DNA of 64,000 nt from Tillus elongatus (lineage: Eukaryota > Arthropoda > Insecta > Coleoptera > Cleridae): assembly GCA_964006375.1 (NCBI GenBank), contig OZ023266.1, positions 160,955,292 to 161,019,291 on the forward strand, read 5' to 3'. Within the stretch, counting starts at the first letter, position 1, and every line of letters starts with the position of its first letter. The position numbers were made by a program, and so were the translations under genes. This document shows positions 48,058-60,834 of this stretch, one piece after another. The notes under the pieces are model-generated. The model was given only the letters and a program-made list of their open reading frames with translations, had not been told where the DNA came from and ran no database searches.

Positions 48058-48915
48058 GTCTGGACGCAGCAAGTGCGTTATGGTAGGAAATTTTTTTTTT
48101 AATATTTTTAATAGCAAATGTCTCTCTTTGATGAAAGCAGGCATCAAACTTGGTTGCCTATATAGTAGAAACAATGTACCATATTTCATTGAAATAAATT
48201 TATTGTTTGAAAATATATAAACATTTTTCAAAAGTCTGGATGCAGCAAGTGTGTTATGGAAGTGAATTTCCATAAAAATGTTTTTAATAGCAAATGCGAG
48301 CAGGCATCAATCTGATTACCGGTATAGCCTATGTGGTAGAAACAATGTACAATATTTTATCAAAATTACATATGGTTTGAAAATATACAAGAATTTTCCG
48401 AAAATAAACTTAAATGTTGGTTTCCTAACCAACAAAGCTTACGTTAATAGCAAATTGAGTTATTGAAATTTGAAGGATTTAATGAAAATTCGGTAAATTT
48501 GCAGATTAGCTCCCGAACGCTTTTCACACAATTGTTTTCAGAAACATTACTAGAACCCCATCTGGATGCACAAACCACAAGAACAATTTCTTGTTCACAC
48601 CCCCCCAAGGAAGTTACGGGACTGGGAGTGAATAGGGGTGCTGGGCGGGGTAGGTAGTAAAAAGTAAATATGAGCAGAATATGCGAAGAAAAGCATGAAA
48701 GCTGTCTATTTGAAGCCATATCCCTATTAAACCGTGCCTACCCCGGACAGCACCTCTATTCGCCCCAGGTCATGTAACTTCATTGGGGGGTAAGAACAAG
48801 GAGTTTTTCTTGTGGTTTATGCAACGAGGGTGGTTGTATGACCACGAGGGGGGAAGGAAAATGCCTACGACGAAGCAGGACCCCCCCCCCCGGTTCGACT
48901 TGTGACAGGGGTGGG
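48058..48915 (+). repeat. Long direct repeat, copy 2
   Basis: Partner of 39860-40720 with few substitutions by eye. It contains two module M left ends (48058, 48235) and an FB left half from about 48494. The C-run centre (cccccccccccc near 48890) is followed by only about 20 bp before module E, so the FB right arm is missing. Confidence 0.85.
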
Positions 48916-48919
48916 GGTG

Positions 48920-49176
48920 TATATAAGTTTTGTCGAATTTTCGTAAAAAATCAATAATGCTCAATATATCCGTTATTACACAAGATACCAAAAAAATTGT
49001 ATACATTAATTAATTATAGGGTGTCTTGAGCTACATTTCAAAAAATTATTTCTACAATCACAGAGTGGCCCATAAGTTATTGGTGATACAATTTTTTTTT
49101 TTTTATCGAACACGCCTTATGTTATTGCATTTTTGCATTTTTCATCGAAATCTAATGCAGGTTCGTAAGAAAAGAA
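48920..49176 (-). repeat. Module E copy
   Basis: caatatatccgttattacac, gtgtcttgagctacat, cacagagtggcccataag, then module M. Confidence 0.7.
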
Positions 49177-49484
49177 ATTCGGGACACAGCAAGTGTGTCA
49201 TGGTAGCGAATGCTTCAAATTTGAATAGCTCAATTTGCTATTAACCTATAAGGTTGACCAAGAAACCAGTTTTTTTTTTTGGAACACTTTAAGTATACTT
49301 TCGGAAATGTTTGTACATTTTTAAACAATAAAGTTATTTTGATGAAACATGGCACATTGTTTCTACTATATAGGTTATACTGGTAACTAAATTTGATGCC
49401 TGCTTTCTTAAAAAAACACATATTTGCTATTAAAAACATTTTAATGAAAATTCACCACCATAACGCACTTGCTGCGTTCAAACC
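49177..49484 (-). mobile_element. Module M element, complete
   Basis: A 308-bp copy with mutated ends (cgggacacagcaagtgtg; cgcacttgctgcgttc). Confidence 0.8.
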
Positions 49485-49978
49485 TTTTTTTTATTAATTT
49501 AATGATAATTTACTCAGAAGTTCATATACTTTATCTATTTGTACAATTATTTAGGCAGAAATATTATGTAAATAATATAATTTGTGAAACGGAAAAGATT
49601 AATCAAATATAAACACTATCATTTTTTTTTGTCATCCAAATGAACTTCCCATAGGAATGAATCATCATCGCTGCATCCGAAAAGAGTTTGGTTTCCATGA
49701 TTTCGTATGTTAGTGAGAATATGAGCGAGCGAGAGAGAAAGAAAGAGAGAGGGGGGGAGAGGGAGCGAGAGAAATGTCAGAATTAATTGTGTTTAGTTCA
49801 TTGTTCTTCCTGCTGTCGGTTAAGAACCAAGAATGAGCACATGGGTGCCGCATTTGGCGGGGTTACAGGTACACCCTAACTTTGGAACATTTAAATGCAA
49901 GAGAATCGGAAAAAAGTACGATGGTCAGATATATTTGAGATAAAAAAATAACAGGACAAACACAAAAAAAACAATTAA
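49485..49978. other. Unassigned, with a GA-rich tract
   Basis: A purine tract (gagagaaagaaagagagag and a G-run) at about 49728-49775. Nothing else is recognised. Confidence 0.5.
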
Positions 49979-50456
49979 AAGTCTGGACGCAGCAGGTGCG
50001 TTATCGTAGCGAATTTTCTTAGAAATGCCCTACGCAATTTATTTACGAAAATTAAAACAATCCGAACACCCAGTAAGAGTTGATCAATTTTAATAACATT
50101 TACATAATGTGTGCTTACCCAAATAAAAAAAAGTTCGGGACGCAGCAAGTACATTATGGTAGTGAATTTTCATTAAATGCTTCAATTTTCTATAAGCTTA
50201 AAAAGTTGAATTTCGGTATGTAGTAAGGTCTTTCACAAGGCAACATATTCATCAAATTTCGTCAAAATAGCTTTGTAATTTTTAGAGATAAATTTTTTTT
50301 CGAAAGACAATTTTCGCGGAAAACCTAGTCCGATTTTCCCGGCTAACGAACATATTCAAGCCACTTACAAAAGGAAGGTACATGCCAAATTTGATAAAAA
50401 TTGGCGCATTAATTTTTGAGTTATCGGTGTGACACATACACACACAAACATATGTA

Positions 50457-50554
<98 letters not shown>

Positions 50555-50735
50555 AAAAATTGAAACTAACCCGGGATATGGGTTCTAGGGGTCATAGTTC
50601 GCGTTCATTTGCAATTTGTTTTGTCAATTTAAAAGTGGGGATCTCCCCATTAGTGAATTTTTTCTACGAAAATGCACTGAAACAGAATAGTATAGAAAAT
50701 TTCGAATTTTTTGGAAACTCAGTATGAGTATGTAT
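49979..50735 (-). repeat. Module M ends and reverse module D with microsatellite
   Basis: Module M left ends at about 49981 (gcagcaggtgcgttatcg) and 50134 (gcagcaagtacattatgg). These are followed by a D variant: gaaaacctagtccgatttt, aagccacttacaaaagg, a microsatellite, then ccattagtgaattttttc. Confidence 0.65.
50464..50550. repeat. (AT)n microsatellite 12
   Basis: An 87-bp TA tract, preceded by the interrupted acatatgtatatatgta. Confidence 0.95.
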
Positions 50736-50739
50736 GTAT

Positions 50740-51010
50740 GTATCACACTGATAACTCAAAGATTTCGATCAAATTTGCTTGATACCTTCCTCTTGCAAGT
50801 GGCTTAGATAAGTTCATTAGCCAGAAAAATCGACCCAGTTTTTCCCGAAAAATTCTGTGTTTTCCTACGGATTTTTTTTTAATTTCCGGAATAACAAAAT
50901 TAGGGCAATCAAATTTGGTACGCGGGTTATGTCACAAAAACTAAACCATGTACCAAAAATTAGATTTATGGGTTAAAGGAAGAAAAAGTTATAGGCATTT
51001 AAAGAAAAAA
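50740..51010 (+). repeat. Truncated module D copy
   Basis: Starts cactgataactcaaag without a microsatellite and runs through ggtacgcgggttatg to atttaaagaaaaaa. Confidence 0.65.
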
Positions 51011-51304
51011 AAGTCTTGAAGCAGCAAGTGCGTTATGGTAGTGAATTTTCATAAAATTGTTTTTAATACCAAATATGTGTGAAAGCAGGCATCAAATTTG
51101 ATTACTAGTATAACCTATATAGTAGAAACAATGTACCATGTTTCATTAAAATAACTTTACTGTTTGAAATTGTACAAAAGTAAACTTAGTGTTCCCGAAA
51201 AAACCGGTTTCTTGGTCAACGTTATAGGTTAATAGCAAATTGAACTATTCAAATTTGAAGCATTCAATGAAAATTCGCTACCATAACGCACTTGCTGCGT
51301 CCAG
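51011..51304 (+). mobile_element. Module M element, complete
   Basis: A 294-bp copy with ends aagtcttgaagcagcaagtg and cgcacttgctgcgtccag. It is slightly shortened in the interior. Confidence 0.8.
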
Positions 51305-52015
51305 AATTTCTTTTCTTACAAACATGCATTATATTTTTAAGCAAAATGCAAAAATGCAATAACATAAGGCGTGCTCGATTTAAAAAAACAAAATTTGTAT
51401 GACCAACCGGTATGGGCCAGCCTGTGATTGTAGAAATATTTTTTAAGATGTAACTCAAGACACCATATAATTAATGTATACAATTTTTTGTCGTATCTTG
51501 TATAATAACGGATATATTGAGCTTTATTGATTTTTTACGAAAATTCGACAACAATTATATACCATTAAACGATAAACTCTATAGCTAACACTACTGCGAA
51601 ATCATTAGAGAGAGGGTCTATTTGAAATGAATTTTCTGGAAATATTTTAGTAAAATAAAGGACAATGACAGTTGCAGCTGAAAGTTAAGGACTTAAACAC
51701 ACTTCTTGCGACATTTTTTCTATATAGCTCGTATTTGCTTTCGGTTCTTTGCCAAAAAGTTGCGAATTTTGAAGTTAAATCGCGACGTTTTACGTTTTAA
51801 TTTTAAGAGGAAAAGTTATCAAAGTTTCAAAGTATTTTTTCTGTCATTTCCTGACCTTTTTGCGCCAAAAAACTTGTCTTTGTCTGTACCGTACAATAGA
51901 CTTTGTTATGTACACACTCTGATGCTTTAGCAGTAGTTTTAGTTATAGAGTTTATGGTTTAATTGTCTATAATTTTTAGCAAATTTTCGTAGAATAAATT
52001 CGGTGAGGAGACCTT
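51305..52015 (-). repeat. Module E then reverse module D fragment
   Basis: Module E (cggtatgggccagcctgtg, aataacggatatattgag) directly follows module M, then D words (gagagagggtctatttgaa, gtaaaataaaggacaatg). From about 51900 the D tail reappears in forward orientation. Confidence 0.6.
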
Positions 52016-52270
52016 TTGAATTTTAAAACGATTATTTCAAATGAGCGCGAACTAGGTCCACTAGGACACATATCCGGGGTTAGTTTCCGTTTTTATCTGT
52101 TTAAAGCTCAAGATCACTGTTACTATACAAGATACGAGAAACAATTGTATACGTTAATTATAGGGTATCTTGAGCTGCATCTTATAAAAATTATTTCCAC
52201 AATCACAGGTTGCCCATAAGTCGTTGGCGATACAAATTTTCTTTTTTTTTAATCAAACACTCCTTATATT
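52016..52270. repeat. Module D head and module E fragments
   Basis: gagcgcgaactaggtcc and catatccggggttag, then tactatacaagatacgag, gggtatcttgagctgc and cacaggttgcccataag. Confidence 0.6.
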
Positions 52271-52289
52271 ATTGCATTTTTACTTACTT

Positions 52290-53239
52290 GTGTTCGAGTT
52301 ATTTCAATTGTTTCACAACTTTCCACGCAAGAAAACTACCAGTGCCTAGAAATGAAGAAAGAAATAATGCCCTTACAGGTTTCAAACGAAAATCCTCCGC
52401 AATCTGTTCGGTTTTATGGTGAACAAATTGACGTTCCAAAAAGTACAGTACACCGTGTATTAAAACAAAGTCATTACCATCCATGCAAACCTACAATCGC
52501 ACAAGGCTTAAGTGTTGACGATTACCCTAAGCGACTTCAATTCTGCAGATGGTATCAAGGAGAATGTCAGCAAGATGAAATTTTTCATTTGAAAATAATA
52601 TGGACTGATGAATCCAGATTGACAAATTATGGTATTATTGGGCAAATGAAAATCCCCATCTAAAGGAAGAAAGACGATTGCAAGACAGATTTGATATTAA
52701 TATTTGGTGCGGCTTATTAGATAAAAAACTGTTATTTTTATTTGTAGATTAGACAGAAATTTTAAACATTTTCAGGTAACTTCATTATTTGTCCATTCTT
52801 TTTTGAAAATAATTTAACTGGGGAAAGGTATCTTAATCTATTGAGAAATGATATCTTGCCAACAATTAGAAGAGTTCATAATAATTTAGACGAGATTTGG
52901 TACCAACAAGACGGTTGTCGAGCTCACAATGTTAGGATCGTAAAAGAATTTTTGTACCCAAGTTTTAATAATCGTGTCATTTGTAACAATGGGCCGGTTC
53001 ATTGGTGTGCACGAAGTCCTGATATAACACCCATGGATTTTTATTTTTTGGGTACTCTGAAGAATGATGTGTATAAATTGGATCCACCACAAAATATCAA
53101 TGATTTACGAAACAGAATCACGGAAACTATAAATCACATTAACCAAAACACCCTCACCAGAGTTTGCAGGCATGTTTCAAAAAGGTGTATAAAGTGCATT
53201 GAACAAAACGGTGGCCATATTGAACAATTTTCTATTTAG
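52290..53239 (+). pseudogene. Family D transposase remnant
   Basis: A further DDE transposase, distinct in sequence from A to C. The N-terminal helix-turn-helix is missing or unreadable. Recognisable parts are VPKSTVHRVLKQSHYHP (second DNA-binding segment), FHLKIIWTDESRLTNYG (first D) and, after a frameshift near 52640, NPHLKEERRLQDRFDINIW. The next part is degraded to about 52830. Then WYQQDGCRAHNVRIVKEFL (second D) and CARSPDITPMDFYFLG (third D, 36 residues on) are in frame to a stop at 53237-53239, ending QNGGHIEQFSI. Terminal repeats are not evident, possibly because the left side has been overwritten by modules D and E. Confidence 0.75.
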
Positions 53240-53807
53240 TGTATTTTCAAGTTTCTATTTTATTATTTGTTGAGTTCCATTTCTAATTGTGTTGTCTTGT
53301 GGAGTATAAGTTTCTATTTGTTATTGCCGGATTTCGTTATTTAACTGTTTGACATAATATTACCTAGCATTATTACCTAATTAAGTATTGTGAATTGAAT
53401 CACAATATTCTTTTATCGTGAATCATTACTGAAAATTATGTTAAAAGTAGAAGTCTATTGTTAGACTCCATGGCCTACTGCTTTTTGAACAGTTTTTTTT
53501 TGTCATTTGTTTTCTGGTATTGGATGTCATAGCCTACTATCCTCAAAACGGTTTTTCTCAAAATATGCAGTTTAATTACAAGACTTCTCGAGCATGTTGT
53601 ACATCATTGGAAACCTCTTTTCACAGACTATCACTTGAGCAAAAAATCCAATATGGCTGCCATAATAAAACAAATGTTGATACCTGTAGCTCAAAAACAA
53701 ATGACAATCCAAAGTTGAGAATTGCACAAAAAGATTACTCTGTAAAAAGTGTCCTGATAATGTGCAAGTCTTAGACATGTCAGATCAACGCCTACTTAGA
53801 TACTGAA
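53240..53807. other. Unassigned
   Basis: AT-rich, no recognised element. The forward ORF at 53520-53774 has no family features. Confidence 0.4.
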
Positions 53808-54270
53808 GAAAAAAACTCGGGACGCAGCAAGTGCGTTATGGTAGTGAATTTTTATTAAATGCCTCAAATTTAAATAACTCAATTTTCTATAAACTTAGAG
53901 AGTTTAATTTCAATACGTAGTAAGGTTTTTCCTAAGGCAAGATATCCACAAAATTTCATTAAAATAACTTTGTAATTTTCGGAGAAAAAAAACTTTTTCG
54001 AAAGAAAATTTAAAATTTGAATAACTCAATTTTCTCTAAACTTAGAAAGTTGAATTTTGGTACGTAGTAAGGTTGAGGCAACATATATAGTAAATTTCAT
54101 TGAAACAGCTTTGTTACTTTCGGAGAAAAAAAATTTTTTCGAAAGAAAACTCAAAATTTTTCCGGAAAACCCCGTCTGATTTTTCTGGATAACGAACTCA
54201 TCCAAGCCATTAATAAAAGACAGGCACTTGCCAAGTTTCATCGAAATCGGTTAATTATTTTTTGAGTTAT
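53808..54270 (-). repeat. Module M end and reverse module D variant
   Basis: cgggacgcagcaagtgcg at 53818. Then come two partly repeated D-like segments (ttgaataactcaattttct at about 54018; gaaaaccccgtctgattt) before a microsatellite. Confidence 0.65.
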
Positions 54271-54271
54271 C

Positions 54272-54366
<95 letters not shown>

Positions 54367-54368
54367 CA

Positions 54369-54434
<66 letters not shown>
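54271..54434. repeat. (AT)n microsatellite 13, interrupted
   Basis: About 164 bp of TA with interruptions (acatatacatatacatatat near 54354 and gtatat). Confidence 0.9.
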
Positions 54435-54439
<5 letters not shown>

Positions 54440-55079
54440 ATATAAAAATTAAACCTATTTACAAATGAACTTTAATAAGATATTATGCTGTGACAATACC
54501 TCTCTCAAGCACCCTAAAATATAATCAAAATGTGCACAGTTATATATGTTTTATTTCTTTTTCCCTTGTCTTAATACACTAGATATTTTATGACAATCGA
54601 TTTAATTTACTTATTTGATTTCATAAATAGTCGGTTAATAGTGACTTGGAATGAAGTAGACACCACATCTTCAAACATATTAAGAGAATATGAGTAAATC
54701 AACAGCAACTGGGAATGAATTCGGTCAGTCGCCCAGCCACGTGGTTAAAAAACACTGTTTGTATGAGTGGTTACAACTCTAGCTCTAAATAAAAGGACTG
54801 TAACAGCGGCAGAAGCAGAAGTCAATGGAAGGTGTGTGTATTCGGAAAGAAAGTATTGACTATTAATAACAACAATTGACTAAAAACGCTGCGAGTTGTA
54901 AGGCAAAAATAATTATACTACAGAGGTGATAAATGATAATAAATTACAATAGGGTTATATATAATCGTAAATGCTTCCAATGATTAACAATCAGTGAATT
55001 CAGTATTATTGACATTTCTCGGAAACTTACAAATGAATTTCATGAGTCAATAAGAAAAGCATTGACTAACCAACAGCAA
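54435..55079. other. Unassigned
   Basis: No recognised gene or repeat. Confidence 0.4.
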
Positions 55080-55700
<621 letters not shown>

Positions 55701-56364
55701 AGAAATCGACAAATTTTGGTTTTTCAAAATAACTCGAAAACGATAAGAGGCAGGGCAAAATCCGAGTCACATTTGGAACGAGCATGAAATTCTACAAAAC
55801 ATTGCTGATTTAACCGTCTGCCTATCTCTAATAATAACGGAGATAGCAATAGATTCCCATCCAGTTTGGGACAGACTGTATATTTAGATTTTTTTCGTTA
55901 GCCTTACACAATCGTTTTTCAACCTTGACCCTAATCTCGATGGACCCCTTTAGAGTTTACCCTGTCTTTATGACGTCGGGTATGCGTGGGTAGGTGAGAT
56001 TGGTGTATCAAAAAGGAATCAATGCATTGAAATTGATGTATCTCGTGTTACTATGTGTTTGATATTGACAGAAGGGAGAATATTGGGTAGGAGTAGATAG
56101 ACAAATGCCCTGGAGGTCCTCATGATATCGACCATCGACCTGTAGGGCGTACGATTTGCGTCTCTAATGGAACGACCTAACATTCCCAAACCCCTGGATT
56201 GAACCTATTATAATGCTAATGTACGCTCATTTTGCATGTCGTCGAGCATTGATTAAGATAATAATAATATATAATATACGTTTTTTTGTAGGAATGTTTC
56301 TTGTTGAACATTGTATAAAAAATACTTTTGAGTAAGTATTTACTCATGAATATTTTATAAAATA
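55701..56364. other. Unassigned
   Basis: No recognised feature; somewhat higher GC than its surroundings. Confidence 0.4.
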
Positions 56365-56558
56365 CGGGACGCAGTGCATTATAGTAGTGAATTTTAATAA
56401 GATTTGTACACTATTAGTACAGTATATTAGCAAACTTTCATTAAGAAAAATTCGCTAATAGAGAGGTCAAGATGAAAAGCTTTTGAAAAAATTTCTTCAG
56501 TTGAGCGCAAATTTGGGTCGCTAGAACCCAAAACCAAGTTCCTTCAAATTTTTATATG

Positions 56559-56560
<2 letters not shown>
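56365..56560 (+). repeat. Module M end and module D head
   Basis: cgggacgcagtgcattatag is a shortened module M end. It is followed by gtacactattagtacag (shared, inverted, with 2690-2700 and 26215) and a D head (attcgctaatagagaggtc). Confidence 0.6.

Positions 56561-56562
<2 letters not shown>

Positions 56563-56654
<92 letters not shown>
56563..56654. repeat. (AT)n microsatellite 15
   Basis: A 92-bp TA tract. The U6atac-bearing repeat begins right at its end. Confidence 0.95.
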
Positions 56655-56657
<3 letters not shown>

Positions 56658-56920
56658 TCACAACTGCCATTTATATTTAGAAGATAAATCATCTTATAAT
56701 CTTGAATTATCACGAAAATATAACATCAAATTTGTTGGAATATCGATTTCAAAATTCATCACTACTTATCTTGAAAGAGCTAGTACGCACCTGCATAATG
56801 CATATGAATCAAAGGATGTATTAAGTAGACTTGACATTATCTTGTAGCCATTCCATAATAAAACATTTAAATATCCCGCCAACGCATTACAAGTCACTGA
56901 TGGTCAGTGTCGACTTTAAC

Positions 56921-56930
56921 TACATATACC
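56921..56930 (+). promoter_or_regulatory. TATA-like element upstream of U6atac-like copy 4
   Basis: tacatatacc lies 22-31 bp before the snRNA-like start. This is the usual TATA position for U6-class (type 3) polymerase III promoters. The same word is at 35721-35730 in copy 1. A proximal sequence element would be expected around 56885-56910, but I cannot identify it by consensus. Confidence 0.5.
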
Positions 56931-56951
56931 AGACTGAACGCTTCGTTGTTC

Positions 56952-57044
56952 GTGTTGTACGAAAGGAGAGACGGTTAGCACTCCCCTAGACAAGGATGGT
57001 ATAATACATATGGTTAAGTCAGCACGCTTAACCGCAATTTTTTT
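56952..57044 (+). ncRNA. U6atac-like snRNA copy 4, internal stem-loop deleted
   Basis: Forward copy with the intact 48-nt 5' part, the common deletion, the ggttaag/cttaacc stem with loop tcagcacg, and seven T at 57038-57044. Up to the T-run it would give an RNA of about 86 nt. It is the cleanest example. Its start, stem and terminator spacing would allow transcription, but without the internal stem-loop it should not work in splicing. Confidence 0.75.
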
Positions 57045-57045
57045 G

Positions 57046-57071
57046 TTTAATTCGCTAATGAGGAGATCTGT

Positions 57072-57163
<92 letters not shown>

Positions 57164-57790
57164 GACCGATAACTCAAAAAATAATAGACCGATCTTGATC
57201 AAATTTGGTGAGTACCTTCCTTTTGCAAATGGCTTGGACAAGTTCGTTAGCCAGGAAAATCGAACCAGGTTTCCACGGAAATTGTTGTGTTTTCTTTCTA
57301 AAAAAATTATATCTCCAGAAATAACAAAGTGAGGGCAACCAAATTTGGTACGCGTATTTGTATTATAAAGAGTGAATCATGTACCAAAATTTACGTCTCT
57401 AAGTTTAAGGACAAAAACGTTACAGGCAGCTAAAGAAACACATTTTGCAATTTTCCTCAAAACGTCAAACTCGCAATTTAAAACGTCAAAATTGTCAATG
57501 TTTAAACAAAGAACGTGAAACAAATACGGATGGTGAAAAGAAAATGTTGCAAGAAGAGTGTTCTGCGAACCCTTAAGTTTCAGGTTCAACCGTCATTGCC
57601 CTTCACTTTACTAAAATATTTACAGAAAATTCATTTCAAATAGACCCTTTCTCTGATGCTTTGGCTGTCGGTTAGGTAAGTTGATGCTTTCGCTGTAGGT
57701 TTAGTGAAGTTTATGGTTTAACGGTCTATAATTTTTAGCTAATTTTTGTAGAACAAATTCGTTACTGCATTTTAGCATTTTTTTATCGAA
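57046..57790 (+). repeat. Module D copy with microsatellite
   Basis: Head attcgctaatgaggagatc, microsatellite, ccgataactcaaaaaata, gttagccaggaaaatcga, ggtacgcgtatttg, tail ttttgtagaacaaattcg. Very similar to 7735-8500. Confidence 0.8.
57076..57161. repeat. (AT)n microsatellite 16
   Basis: An 86-bp TA tract between tgtgttta and cgaccg. Confidence 0.95.
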
Positions 57791-57818
57791 ATATGATGCA
57801 TGTTTGTAAGAAAAAAAT

Positions 57819-58262
57819 TTGGACGCAGTAAGTGCGTTTTGGTAGCGAATTTTCATTAAATCCTTCAAATTTCAATAACTGAATTTGCTATTAACGTAAG
57901 TTTTGTTGGTTAGGAAACCAACATTTAACTTTATTTTCGGAAAATTTTTGTATGAACGCAGCAAGGGCGTTTTGGTTGCGAATTTTCATTAAATGTTTCA
58001 AATTTCAATAACCCAATTTGCTATTAACCTAAGGTTCATTGGCTAGGAGACTAGTTTTCTCGGAAAAATTTAGAGTTTATTTTCGGAAAATTTGTGTACA
58101 TTTTCAAATAATTATTTTGATAAAATATGGTACATTTTTTCTACTATATAGGTTATGCCGGTAACCAGATTGATGCCTGCTCGCATTAGAGCGATATATT
58201 TGTAATTAAAAACATTTTAATGAAAATTCGCTTCCATAACCCACTTGCTGTGTCCAGACTTT
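57819..58262 (-). repeat. Module M composite with an extra internal end
   Basis: Left ends at 57819 (ggacgcagtaagtgcg) and 57957 (gaacgcagcaagggcg), one right end at about 58222-58262 (cacttgctgtgtccagac). It has the same doubled-end arrangement as 8501-8945, inverted. Confidence 0.7.
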
Positions 58263-59123
58263 TTGTTACTGAATTTGTACAATTTCGGAGTTCATTAAAT
58301 AACTTGAATATTTAGTAACTTCTGAAAAAATGACCTGCACCATTATATATACATATACGATCTAAATAAGGTATGTGCAGAGAACCGGGAGGAATTGAAT
58401 TTTTTGTTTGCGAAAACGGCATAAAAAGTCTCAAAACATATAGAACACTTGATTTGGGAACAAAAACTTTTTTGCCTGTCGGCCGGTACGTCTGTTTGTT
58501 GGTAAGCGCAATAACTTTAGAACGAATTGAGATATCATCTTCAAATTTACATACAACTTTAAATACAGTTAGCACCCGACAACGGATTGTTTTTTGGAGA
58601 AACATAGCTTTGGGGGGAGGGGAGGGGGGTGAAAGTCAACGCATGTCAAACGCTAATATATCGTTTCAGAAGTTTAATACGTATATTTTCTTTGTGGTCA
58701 AGTCATGGACCCGAAATTATTAAAGCTCTTCAGTCTTGCAATCGCTCATTATTTGCGAATTTGGTGAATTTGCAGATTATCTCACAGTTTTAGATAAAAC
58801 GACTACTGATGGATAAAGTTTGAGGTCTTACATGCAGGCTGACGCTATTCTTGCCTTTTGTTATCTTGGCTTTCCGGAGTTATTGACAATTAAAGTTCCT
58901 TGCACAATACACACTTTCTTAACAATTTCCTAGTACGTTCCTGTACCGTGACACCCCTTCCCCTCCTAAATATTATATTCGACATAAAGTTCACATTGAC
59001 TGTGGGAATCGCCGGAATATTCTAGACACATGGACCATTGGCCTCAACTGCCAGTTTCAGTTTATGACGTCGCTTTCGGTGCGCCGCTAGTACGCGTATT
59101 ACGCGTTTAAACGGTTTCTTATA
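58263..59123. other. Unassigned
   Basis: The forward ORF 58373-58723 (116 residues, with GTKTFLPVGRYVCLLVSAIT) resembles no family I can name. At about 58760-58810, tgaatttgcagattatctca resembles an FB end. No other feature. Confidence 0.35.
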
Positions 59124-59514
59124 CAGGCTGGCGCATTGAAAACGAAACAGACCGATTTGCGTCCAGAGAATATTTTTTTTTTAAGAAACGCTGAAACATG
59201 TCAATTTTAATATTGAGGGGGACATGTTTTGACATAAAACTCAAGTTTGTCACATTAACCCCTTAAGGGTGGTGATAACAACCCTTATATTTTAAATAGG
59301 GAACATGGGTCAAGTGTTACATCATTTTAAAGCCCTTTCTTTTCTGAATTCAGCACACTAATTTTTTTGGAAGTTTTATCAACTGGATTAAAAATTATTC
59401 ACAGTTGGAGTTACAAAAACATATTTCATTCATTGTGATAAGAAATGCACCAATTAGTCAATTTTCGTTAAAAAAACTAAAAAACCAAACCAAACGTTAA
59501 AAAATGTTTATTTA

Positions 59515-60587
59515 GTTAAGTAAGTGTTCAAATTGTTGACCACCAGCTTCCATACAAAAGTACAAATTTTGTTCAAAACGAGCTCTGACATTCTGGAGCA
59601 TTTGTGAAGTTATTAGACGGCATTCTTTAACAATGCGTCGTCGTAATTCTTACAGACTCCGGCTCTGTTGCGTAAATGCTACTCTTTAAATGGCCCTATA
59701 GAAAGAAGTCTAAAGAAGTTAAATCCGGTGATCTAGGGGGCCACTCAATAGCACCTCTACGCCTAATCCATTGCTCTGGAAACTCTCTGTTCAAAAACTC
59801 CCTAACACGTTGTGAAAAATGCGGATGAGCTTCAACTTGTTGAAACAGTAATTGATTTTTTTGATAGCGATAATCATTTTCAACAATGTCAATTAGTAGA
59901 AGGTAAACGATATCTTTTAGTAACTCCAAATACGTTTCGCCATTCAAATTGCCATCAAGCAAAATTGGTCCGATTAAACGGTCTCCAAAAATGCCAGTCC
60001 AGACATTCAATTTCTGTGGAGTTTGAGTGTGGACGTCGTGAAAAATTTTTGGGTTATTATCTGCCCAATAACGACAATTATGACGATTGACTGTAGCGTT
60101 TAATAAAAACGTACACTCGTCTGAAAAACAGATATTGAACAGAAAAATCCCGTTATCAGCTATTCGTGCAGTCATAACTTCACAAAACTCCAGCCACCGA
60201 TCAAAAACATCTTTATTCAGTTGTTGTACAAGATGAATTTTATACGGGTGAAATTTATGATGCTTCAATATTCGCTGAATAGTTCTTTTGATGTTTGAAA
60301 CAGTGGCCAATTTTTTCGTGCTCAAAGTTGGGTCTACAGCAATTTGTCCTAAAACTTCAATCTCAGTAGTCTCATTTCTAACCGGAAATTCACGTTCAGG
60401 ATCCCGTTTTTTGTTGCTACTGAACCACTTAATCGAAACTTTGCAACTAACCCCAAAATGTATTTTCTGTTCGCACATGTCTGTTCGGATGTCGTTCATT
60501 AAACAAATTTGCGGTACGGTTGGCACAGTCATCGTTTTTGAAAAAAAGAGTAATTATTTCAACTCTTTCTTCTACAGAATACACCAT
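59515..60587 (-). pseudogene. Family A transposase, copy 2
   Basis: Minus-strand transposase close to copy 1. The ATG at 60587 starts the same MVYSVEERVEI sequence. An indel near 60470 shifts the frame, after which 60532-59696 is open in the other frame. It has ATVSNIKRTIQRILKHHKFH (one R fewer than copy 1), FSDECTFLLNATVNRHNC (first D) and LNVWTGIFGDRLIGPI. The second-D motif is changed to FQQVEAHPHF, so the second catalytic aspartate is gone. SPDLTSLDFFL (third D) remains. Further frame damage follows before the C-terminal end near 59515. It cannot be active. Confidence 0.8.
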
Positions 60588-60834
60588 TGTGAAATTAATT
60601 TCCGGTAGTATTATCAAATATCAAAACGACCGATAAACTGAAATAATAAACCGCATTTCTCTCATTCCGATAAGAAATGTTCTGGTAGTCATTTTTTTGT
60701 TTACAAACCAACAAAACATTGACTATCAGCATATTTCTTATCGGAATGAGTGAAATGCGTTTTTGCATCTTCAACTGTGAATAATTTTTAAACAAGTTGA
60801 TAAAGAGCTTTCAATTGTTGTAACACTCGACCCA

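Larger units (their letters stand above)
56655..57045 (+). repeat. U6atac-bearing repeat, copy 4
   Basis: Forward copy matching 35478-35850. It starts at gtgtcacaactgcc, shorter upstream than copies 1 and 2, and keeps about 297 bp before the snRNA-like start. Confidence 0.85.
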
